Program-made: the position numbers and the translations under genes
Notes under the pieces: model-generated
Databases searched by the model: none
Seen by the model: the letters and a program-made list of their open reading frames with translations, nothing else
What the model was told of the DNA's origin: nothing
NCBI GenBank assembly: GCA_028571685.1
Contig: CM053146.1
Span: 109,095,431 to 109,159,430, forward strand
Reading direction: 5' to 3'
Length of the DNA: 64,000 nucleotides
Origin: Heterohyrax brucei
Lineage: Eukaryota > Chordata > Mammalia > Hyracoidea > Procaviidae
Shown: piece by piece, positions 56,628-64,000 of the stretch
How the letters are laid out: each line of letters opens with the position of its first letter
How positions within the stretch are numbered: the first letter of the stretch is position 1

Positions 56628-57124
56628 TGTTACGGATTAAATTTTGTCACCAAAATAATGTCTTGTAAATCCTAACCCCAGTGGCTGTCAATGGCAAGAA
56701 TTTGGAAAACCAATTCCTAGCTAACCGAGTAGGAAAGATCCGTTATCTGTGCCTATTCCAAATAAAGGTGATCTAACACAATAGGAAAATTATTGAACGA
56801 TAACATTAATATCACATACTAAAATTTTGGTGAAGATTATCCAAATGCATTTGCAGTAGTGGACAGCAGATAACTACCAGAAATTCAAGCCAGATTGAAA
56901 GGAGAATATGAAATGAAGGGTATCATTGCCGACGTCAGATGGATCTTGATTGAAAGAGAATATCAGAATGATGTTTAGCAATATTTTATTTACCGTGCAA
57001 AGCCATTCAACTTTGTAAATCATAACAAATTATGGATAACACTGAAAAGGATGAGAATTCCAGAACATTTAATTGCCATTATGAAAACCTGTGCATAGAC
57101 CAAGAAGCAGTTGTTTGAGCAGGA

Positions 57125-57556
57125 ATGGGGGATATGGTGTGGTTTAAAGCCAGGGAAGGTGTGTGTTGTGACTGTACCCTTTCACCATACTTATTCAATC
57201 TGAATGTTGAGCAGATAATCGAAGAAGTTGGACTGTATGAAGAAAGATGTGGCATCAGTATTGGAAAAAGACTCATTAACAATCTGGAACATGCAGATGA
57301 CACAACTCTGCTTGATAAAGATAAAGAGGACTTGATGCACTTACTGATGAAGATAAGACTTCAGTATGGCTTACACCTCAACATAAAGAAAACTAAAATC
57401 CTCACAAACAGAGCAGTAAGCACCATCATGACAAACAGAGAAAAGATGGGAGTTGTCAAGGATTTCGTTTTACTTAGATCCACAGTCAACGCCCAGAGAA
57501 TCAGTGATACATTGCATTGGGCAGATCAGCTGCAAGAGATCTTCTTAAAGCATTAA
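57125..57556 (+). pseudogene. RTE reverse-transcriptase fragment
   Basis: A 143-codon frame inside RTE copy 1. Visible motifs are 'LSPYLFNLNVEQIIEEVGL', the catalytic-type 'HADDTTLL' (usual form Y/FADD) and 'LHLNIKKTKILTNRAV', in the order found in RTE polymerases. It begins and ends without the endonuclease or C-terminal parts, and is a remnant. Confidence 0.88.
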
Positions 57557-57617
57557 GAAGCAAAGATGTCATTTTGAAGACTAAGGTGTGCCTGACCCAA
57601 GCAATTGTCTCATATTC

Positions 57618-57783
57618 AAGGGGCCCTGCTGATACAGCCCTCAAATGTTTTGGCTGCTAACCAAAGAGTTGGCAGTTGAAATTCACCAGCTGCTAATTGG
57701 AAACCTAATGGGGCAGTTCTTCTCTGTCCTTTAGGGTCACTGTGATTCAGTATTGACTTGGCAACAATGAGTTTGGTTTTTAG
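57618..57783 (+). mobile_element. AfroSINE nested in RTE copy 1
   Basis: Plus copy 'GGGGCCCTGCTGATACAGCC' to 'GAGTTTGGTTTTTAG'. It splits the RTE codons that normally read through 'ATTTTCAATCGCCTCATATG'. Confidence 0.92.
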
Positions 57784-58182
57784 TTTATATGCATGCAAAA
57801 GCTGGACATTTAATAAGGAAGGCCAAGGAAGAATTGACTCCTAAATTATGGTTTTGGTGAAGAATATTGACTATACCATGAGTTTCCAGAAGACTAAACA
57901 AATCTGTCATGGAAAAAATACAGTCAGAATGTTCCTTAGAAGTGAGCATGGTGAGACTGCATCTCACATACTTGGGACATGTTATCAGGAGAGACCATTA
58001 CCTGGAGAAGGACATTATGCTTGGCACAGTAGATGGTCAGTGATAAAGAGGAAGACCCTGAACAAGCTGGACTAACAAGGTAACAGCAGTGATGAGATTA
58101 AGCATAGCATTAGGTGATTGTGAGGACGGTGCAGAACTGGGCAGTGTCTGCTTTTGTACAGAGGAACATACATATGTACATA

Positions 58183-58920
58183 ATGTTGGTGAAGATCAAG
58201 GATCACAGCCTTCAGTATGGACCGCACCTCAACATAAAGGTAACAAAAATCCTTTCAACTGGACCACTAAGCAGTGTCATCATAAATGGAGAAAGGATTG
58301 AGGTTATCAAGGATTTCATCTTACTTGGGTCCACAATCAATGTCCATGGAAGCAGCAGTCAAGAAATCAAAAGATGCATTCATTGCATTGGGAAAATCTG
58401 CTGCCAGAGACCTCTTTCAGATATTGAAAAGTAAAGATACCACCTTAAAGACTAAGGTGTGCCTGACCCAAGCTGTGGTATTTTCAGTCACTTTGCATGC
58501 ATGAAAAAGCTGGACAGTGAACAAAGAAGACAGAAGGAGGATTCATGCCTTTGAATTGTGGTGTTGGAGAAGAATGTTGAATGTACCATTGACCACCGAA
58601 AGAATGAACAGGTCTGTTCTAGAAGAAGTACAACCAGACTGCTCCTTGGAAGCAAAGATGGCAAGACTGCATCTTACATATTTTGGACATGTTGTCAGGA
58701 AGGATCAGTCCCTGGAGAAGGACATCATGCTTGGTAGAGTGGAGGGTCAGCAAAAAAGAGGGAGACCTGCAATGAGATAGATTGACGCAGTAGCTGCAAC
58801 AATGGGCTTAAACATAAAAATCAATTGTTGATATGACACAAGACTGGGCAGTGTTTAATTCTTTTGTTCATAGAGTCGCTGTGAGTTGGAAGTGACTTAA
58901 TGGCATCTAACAGCAACAAC
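58183..58920 (+). mobile_element. RTE-clade LINE copy 2, nested in the tail of copy 1
   Basis: 738-bp 5'-truncated RTE bounded by the exact 9-bp repeat ATGTACATA (58,174-58,182 and 58,921-58,929). It contains 'LDRDL'-less C-terminal RTE codons, including 'ELWCWRRMLNVPLTTERMN' and 'LTYFGHVVRKDQSLEKDIM' (58,517-58,780), and ends 'GGCATCTAACAGCAACAAC'. Confidence 0.93.
58517..58780 (+). pseudogene. RTE ORF C-terminal fragment
   Basis: An 87-codon frame with the conserved RTE C-terminal block 'MNKEDRRRIHAFELWCWRR', then 'SLEAKMARLHLTYFGHVVR' and 'LGRVEGQQKRGRP'. The best-preserved RTE coding segment in the window, lacking the polymerase core. Confidence 0.9.
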
Positions 58921-59897
58921 ATGTACATATGAGTTGGAACCAACTCAAGGGTGCGTAACAACAACATAGCTGTGGGTGAAATTGTATTTGCAAATAGTTT
59001 TCTTTGTTGTATTAGTAAGGCCATATCAGTAAGAGTGTGTATTAAGCCACTTTTTTTTAAATTTTACTGAGTTTTAGGTAGACGTTTATAGTGCAAAACT
59101 TTGTACACAGTTTTCATTCAAAACTTTATTCACAGATTGTTTTATGACATTGGCTGCAATCCCTGCACTATGTCGTTCATTATTCTTCCCTTTCTTTTTA
59201 TACTAATGTTCTGTCTATCTAGTTGTCCAGGTTTCCTGACCCTTGCTGCTTTCTCATGTTTGCTTTTGAGCAAGTGTTGCCCATTTGGTCATATATACTT
59301 GACTGAACTAACAGGTTCCTAAAAATGTGCTATTATTCATTTTATAGGCCTGTCTAATCTTTGGCTGAAAGGTGGACTTCAGGAGTGGCTTCGTTTCCAG
59401 ATTAGCAGAATGTCTGAGGTCCATGATCGTGGGGGTTCCTCCAGTCTCTGCCAGACCAGTAAATTCAATCCGTTTTTGTGAATTTGAATTTTGTTCTCTA
59501 TTTTTTCCCCTACTCTGTCCAGGACCCTTTGTTGTAATCCCTATCTGAGCAGTTAGTGGTGGCAGCTAGGCACCATCTTTTTTCTGGACTCTGGTGTTAC
59601 CAGAGGCTATGGTTCATTAGTCCTTTGGCCTAGTATTTTCCTTGTGTCTTTAGTTTTCTTCATTCTCCTTTGCTCCAAATGTGATGAAATCAATGATGTT
59701 CCTCTGTTGGAATATATGAAACCAACTGATTTTTGTGTGTTCATCTGGTATCCTGCTACTCTACTGAAATCTATTAGTTCCAGTAGTTTTCTTAGGGAAT
59801 CTTTAGGATTCTTTATGTGTAACATCATATTGTGTGTGAATAGGAATAGCTAGGGCTTCTAGTGTGATATTAAATAAGACTATCTTACTCTTGCTCT

Positions 59898-59924
59898 AAA
59901 TCCGACTCGATGGCACTTGGCTTG
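59898..59924 (+). mobile_element. SINE-tail-only mini-insert (27 bp) with exact target-site duplication
   Basis: Inserted in L1 ORF2 sequence. The exact 11-bp repeat ACTCTTGCTCT at 59,887-59,897 and 59,925-59,935 flanks it. Removing the insert and one repeat restores the ordinary L1 sequence, which proves that the 27 bases were added. Confidence 0.92.
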
Positions 59925-60069
59925 ACTCTTGCTCTCAGTAGAAATGTTATTAGCCTTTCTCTGTTGAAATTGGTGTTGGCAGTTGATTTTGTATAGAGGT
60001 CCTGTATTATACTGATGAATTTCCTTTCTATTCCTGTTTTATTAGAGGTCTTTTGTTTTTACATCAGGA

Positions 60070-60385
60070 AAAGTCATGAGTCCAAAGGACTAATGAACCA
60101 TAGCCTCTAGCAGCACCTGAGTCCAGAACTAGATGGTGCCCAGCTGCCACCACCAACTGCTCAGATAGGGATCACAACAAAGGGTCCTGGACAGAGTAGG
60201 GGAAACGTGTCATTTACAACTCACAGTGACCCTGTGTATAACAGAAGGAAATGCCAGTCCTGTACCATCCTCACAGTCATTGTTATGCTTAAGCCCCTTG
60301 TTGTAGCCACTGTGTTAGTCCATTTCATTGAAGGTTCCCTCTTTTTTGATGACCCTATACCACAGCAATAGGTTTGGTTAGGTTT
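60070..60385. mobile_element. Composite insert: L1 3' UTR piece plus RTE 3' end
   Basis: Within the L1, 60,082-60,207 is L1 3' UTR-type sequence in plus orientation ('AACTAGATGGTGCCCAGCTG') and 60,208-60,375 is the minus-strand RTE 3' end ('ACAGTCATTGTTATGCTTAA', 'GTTGTAGCCACTGTGTTAGT'). L1 ORF2 sequence continues on each side. Confidence 0.72.
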
Positions 60386-61821
60386 CTGCTTTATCAGGCA
60401 TAATGGGTATTAGATTTCATTAGATGCCTTTTCTGCATTGATTGATATGATGACATAATTCTTTTGTTCTATTTACATAGCAGATTATGTTGAACCATCT
60501 TTAAATACCTGATATGAATTCCTCTTGGTCATTGTGCATTATTTTTTCCAATATGGTGCTGACTTCCATTGGCTAGAATTTTCTTGAGAACTTTTGCACT
60601 TACATTCATGAGAGATTCTGGTCTGTAATCTTTTCTGTGTGTAATCTTTGCCTGCCTTGGTATTAGGGATATACTAGCTTCATAGAATGAATTCAGGAGT
60701 GTTTCTTTGTTTTCTCTGCTCTGACATACTTTCCCATAGTAATGGTGTGAATTCTTGTTTGGTAGAATTCTCCAGTAAATCCGTCTGGGACAGAGCTTTT
60801 TGTTGTGTTATTGGGAGTTTTTCTTTGGTTGTTTATTGTTTGTTTTTTTTAAACTTATTCAGTTTCTTGTCTTGGGGAAAAAAAGTCAAAGATATGGAAA
60901 CGGAAACAACATCTTGCTTAAAAACAAGTGGATATAATGAGGTAAATCAAAGAGGGAATAAAGAAATGTCTAGAATCTAATTGAGTTAAAACACATCATA
61001 CCAATACCTTTGGAACACAGCAAAGGTCAATTTATAGCACAGAGGTCAATTTATAGCATCAAATGAACACATCAAAAAATAAGAATGTGCTAAAATTAAA
61101 CCTTTAGCCCTCGAACGGACACAAATAGAAAGAGAATAGCAAAAGAGATCACATCTACCAGAAGAAAGGCAATAATACAGATTAGAGCAGAAATAAATTA
61201 AGTACACAGCAGAAAAACAATAGAATTAAAAAGGCCAAAAGTTGATTATTTTAATAGTTTAAGAAAATTGACAAACCATTGGCCAAACTGATAAAAGAAG
61301 AACAGGATAGGAAGCAAATAACCCAAATAAAAAATGAGATCTGGGAACATTACAATAGACCCAACTGAAATAAAAGTATCATAACTGTACTCCCACAAAC
61401 CTAGAGGAAATGAATAGATTTCTAGAAACACAGTAGCTGCCTAAAGTAGCAGAAACTAAGATGGAATATCTGAACAGACCCATAATGAGAAGCCAGTATT
61501 TTTTGAGATTTTAAAGAGCAGGTTAGGTGCAGAAGAAAGCAGACACAGGAGAAAGACCAACATTCTCTGAAGAAGGAGGCAAATCAGTCTACAAGCTTGC
61601 AAACTCCAAGGCTAGTTGGCTAAAGAAGCTGAGACAAGACTTTCCCCAGAGCCAGTGGGGGGCAGGGAGGCATGAGAAAGGGTGAGAGAGAGAGCCTTCT
61701 CCTAGAGTTGGTGCTCTGAACTTGAGCTTCCAGTCTCATAAACTGAAAAATTAAATTTCTGTTCATTCAAGTCACCCATTTTAGGTATTTCTATTACATC
61801 AGTACTAAGAAACTAAGATGC

Positions 61822-62038
61822 TGAATTGGTTTCACTGGTTCTTCTTGATTCAAGTGGACTAGGAAGAAAGGCCTGGCTATCTACTTTTGAAAATCAGCCA
61901 GTGAAAACCCTGTGGATCACAATGTTCTAATTCATGGCCAGTCACAGGAGTGGCACAGGACCAGGCAGTGTTTCTGTAAGTGATGCCTGGAGTTGCCATT
62001 AGTCTGTGTCTGGCTCATTGAACAGCTAACAGCAAGAA
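61822..62038 (+). mobile_element. tRNA-Gly-headed SINE, 3' half
   Basis: Continuation of the SINE broken at 56,627: 'TGAATTGGTTTCACTGG', 'GACTAGGAAGAAAGGCCTGG', 'GAAAATCAGCCAGTGAAAAC', 'GTGGCACAGGACCAGGCAGT', ending 'GAACAGCTAACAGCAAGAAT', an RTE-like 3' terminus. Confidence 0.82.
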
Positions 62039-62305
62039 TAAGTTGATGTGATTAATTTTTCCTAAAATTTTCTGTGAATTTTCTAGTGGTTGTGACTAAT
62101 TCAAGACTTGAAAATAGACTGAAATTTTTATTAAATTATTTCTTAAATTTATTACTAAATCTTAATATTTTTGAAAGTAGAAAACTAATGGGAAGATACT
62201 AGTAGTCTAAGTAAACTCAGTACAAATGACTGTAGCAAAATTGTATTTTGTATTTCATCTGGACAACACTGTATTTTGCTTACCGTGATAGGCTCATTAG
62301 CATTA

Positions 62306-62347
<42 letters not shown>

Positions 62348-62662
62348 ATGAGAGAGAGAGAGAGTTTCCTGTCTCTTGCTGTTGTTGACATGCAGTGTTG
62401 CTTGTTCAGCAATCTGTGATGATCTCTGACCTTCTGACTCTGCAAAGCTCATTTCCAGGTCGAGTGGTCATGACTACATGTGGACAAAGCACAGTCTCTT
62501 AGAAGAATAGCAGATTTGGTATATCTCAACTGACAGAGTATTCTGAGCTCTAATCAGAGCCAAAGAAAATCTATACTTTTCCAGAAAACAAGAGGACATT
62601 TTTATTTTACGTGAAAAATGAATTTTGTGGTTTATGTTTTGGCTTAGCTTTTGTGTTTGATT
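62039..62662. other. AT-rich spacer with microsatellites
   Basis: No gene. Contains a (TG)n run at 62,308-62,343 and (GA)n at 62,350-62,364. Confidence 0.7.
62308..62364. repeat. (TG)n-(GA)n compound microsatellite
   Basis: About 18 TG units, 'TATGTA', then seven GA units. Likely length-polymorphic. Confidence 0.95.
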
Positions 62663-63626
62663 ATGTTGTCACTGTGAGGTACCATGAAGTCATTTCCAAC
62701 CATGTGACACTATGTACAAGGGAAGGAAACGCTGCCTGGTCGTGCACCATCCTGACAGTTTTTAGGCTTCAGCCTGTTGTTGCAGCTACTATGTCAGTCC
62801 ATCTCGTTGAGGGTCCTTCTCTTTTTCTCTGGCCTCATACCTTACTAGGTTTGATGTCTTTCTCTGGAGACTAAATCCTCCTCCCCTCTGATGACATGTC
62901 CATAAAATAAAAATGAGGTCTCACTATCCTTGTGTGTAAGTAGCATTCTGGCTGTACATCTTCCAAGGCAGATTTGTTCATTCCTTAGTAATCCATGGTT
63001 TATTTATTTTCTTCTCCAGCACCAGAATTGAAAGGCTTCAATCCATCCGCCATCTGTAGTCTTTTATCTTCATCCATAAGTGCTCCAAGTCCTCTTTACT
63101 TTCAGCAAGCAAGGTTGTATCGTCTGCATGTTGTAGGTTCATAATGAGTCTGCCTCCAATCCTGATGCCTTGTTCTTCCTGTAGTCCAGCTTCTCGGATT
63201 ATTTGCTCAGCATCCCATTTTAATAACTGTGATGAAAGGGTACAGCCCTGACACACACTTTTCCTAGCTTTAAGCCATGCAGGATTCCCTGGTTCTGTTT
63301 AACAACTACCTCTTAGTCTGTGTGCAGGTTCTTCATGAAAAAAAAAATTCTTCTTCTTTGCAGTGTTATCCATGATATGTTATGATCCACACAGTGTTGA
63401 ATGGCTTTGCATAGTCAATAAAACACAGGTAAACATCTTTCTGGATTGTCTGCTTTCACCGAAGATCCATCTGACATCAACAGTGATATTGCTCATTCCA
63501 CATCCTTTTCTGAATTCAGCTTGAATTTCTGGCAGTTCTTTTTTGATATAGTGCTGTAACCACTTTTTGAATACTCTTCAGCAAGATTTTCCTTGTGCAT
63601 GATATTAATGATATTGTTCAATAATT
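62663..63626 (-). mobile_element. RTE-clade LINE, minus strand
   Basis: Reversed 3' end first ('GTCATTTCCAACCATGTGAC', 'GTTGTTGCAGCTACTATGTC'), then an internal deletion to 'CACCAGAATTGAAAGGCTTC', then the reverse-transcriptase region. The minus frame at 63,038-63,256 includes 'LIMNLQHADDTTLLAESKED'. It is cut at 63,626 by another element's poly-A end. Confidence 0.88.
63038..63256 (-). pseudogene. RTE reverse-transcriptase fragment
   Basis: A 72-codon minus frame with 'CQGCTLSSQLLKWDAEQII' and 'HADDTTLLAESKEDLEHLW'. It covers the palm motif region only. As in the copy at 57,125, the tyrosine of the usual YADD is histidine. Confidence 0.88.
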
Positions 63627-64000
63627 TCTTTTTATTGTGATTGAGTGAAAGTTTACAAAGCAATTCAAATTGGCATGCCTGCCTTTCGGTAGTTCCCTCT
63701 GCTGTCCTTGCCCGGTGACTGCACACTCCTCTTTTCCATTCTATACGTGTTATAACCTTTTAATGATCTCCTGTCCCCTCCTCTCCACCTTTTCCACTCT
63801 ACTCTAGTAAGAGGCCAATAGGATGGCATGGTATAGATGCTTATAACCATAACTGCATACATGGTATGATCATTCTGTGTCCCTGAGTACCATCCATTCC
63901 TATCCAAAGAGTTGATCTATGATCAGGGGCAGCATCAGGTTTAGGGGCCGTGCTCCCGGGAGAACTGGATGCCTTCCCACCATCAATTGTGGTCTTTCAT
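63627..64000 (-). mobile_element. L1 3' UTR-type element, runs off the window
   Basis: Reversed 3' terminus 'TTTTTATTGTGATTGAGTGA' directly against the broken RTE, then 'CGGTGACTGCACACTCCTCT' and 'CCCTGAGTACCATCCATTCC'. It continues beyond base 64,000. Confidence 0.72.

Larger units (their letters stand above)
56685..58963 (+). mobile_element. RTE-clade LINE copy 1 (outer)
   Basis: Plus-strand RTE inserted in the LTR. It reads from 'CTGTGCCTATTCCAAATAAA' through the reverse-transcriptase region, and ends 'TGAGTTGGAACCAACTCAAG' plus '(CAA)n'. It is interrupted by an AfroSINE (57,618-57,783) and by RTE copy 2 (58,183-58,920). Stops and frameshifts make it inactive. Confidence 0.88.
59050..61489 (-). 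mobile_element. Internally deleted, 5'-inverted L1
   Basis: Bounded by the short repeat AAGCCA (59,044-59,049; 61,490-61,495). From its 3' end (left) it has a T-rich reversed A-tail, L1 3' UTR-type sequence (59,050-59,691), an abrupt jump to mid-ORF2 ('RVAGYQMNTQKSVGFIYSN', 59,692-60,069), more upstream ORF2 (60,386-60,870), then an inverted plus-oriented ORF2 segment (60,885-61,489, 'AAGAAAATTGACAAACCATT'). Confidence 0.72.
56628..61816 (+). mobile_element. MaLR-like solo LTR, split by later insertions
   Basis: Three colinear pieces: 56,628-56,684 ('TGTTACGGATTAAATTTTGT', 'GTAAATCCTAACCCCAG'), 58,964-59,049 ('GCAAATAGTTTTCTTTGTTG', 'GAGTGTGTATTAAGCCAC') and 61,496-61,816 ('GAAAGCAGACACAGGAG', 'AATTAAATTTCTGTTCATTC'). 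Together they total about 460 bp. The 5-bp duplication GATGC flanks it (56,623-56,627; 61,817-61,821), as expected for ERVL/MaLR integration. No internal viral genes are present. Confidence 0.78.

Noticed and set aside
62185..62445. Frame with an (HT)n run
   Set aside because: It is the translation of the (TG)n microsatellite.
1..64000. CRISPR arrays, operons, phage or bacterial defence systems
   Set aside because: No regularly spaced repeats, ribosome-binding sites or long dense frames. The repeat content is mammalian throughout.

Overview
This is vertebrate nuclear DNA, almost certainly from an afrotherian mammal and most likely a proboscidean such as elephant, although another paenungulate cannot be excluded. 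The evidence is repeat content: about 40 copies or fragments of the tRNA-derived AfroSINE (box-B-like 'CAGTTCAAATCCACCAG', tail 'GAATCGACTCGACGGCA'), several RTE-clade LINE copies of the afrotherian type, an L1 3' UTR family that I recognise from elephant sequence, and old MIR and L2 elements shared by all mammals. There is no CpG island, no prokaryotic gene organisation, and no reading frame that I can assign to a host protein. Family names come from memory, not from a database search.

The window reads as intronic or intergenic sequence. Bases 1-22,000 hold scattered AfroSINEs, MIRs, an L2-like stretch and an L1 3' UTR copy (about 7,709-9,235) carrying a large AT-rich inverted duplication. 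Bases 22,230-23,818 are a 5'-inverted L1 with a 14-bp target-site duplication. Bases 24,000-47,000 are repeat-poor, with sparse SINEs, three L1 3' UTR copies and the best exon candidate (30,358-30,546: good splice sites, and an ATG followed by 14 open codons). Bases 48,650-49,668 are an RTE copy. Bases 50,452-50,697 hold a head-to-head SINE pair inside a single target-site duplication.

The most remarkable region is 56,504-62,038, a nest of insertions that can be read layer by layer. A SINE with a tRNA-Gly head and an RTE tail is split by a MaLR-like solo LTR (5-bp duplication GATGC). That LTR is split by an RTE LINE, which itself contains an AfroSINE and, in its 3' tail, a second RTE copy. 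The LTR is split again by an internally deleted, 5'-inverted L1, which contains further inserts.

A second theme is a set of four 27-34-bp inserts that are only the extreme 3' tail of a SINE-like element. Two have clear target-site duplications. They share diagnostic bases not found in the full-length AfroSINEs here, and two retain all four CpGs. I see no genes working together; the value of the window lies in its retrotransposition history and in a few splice-site-bounded open segments that conservation or RNA data could test.
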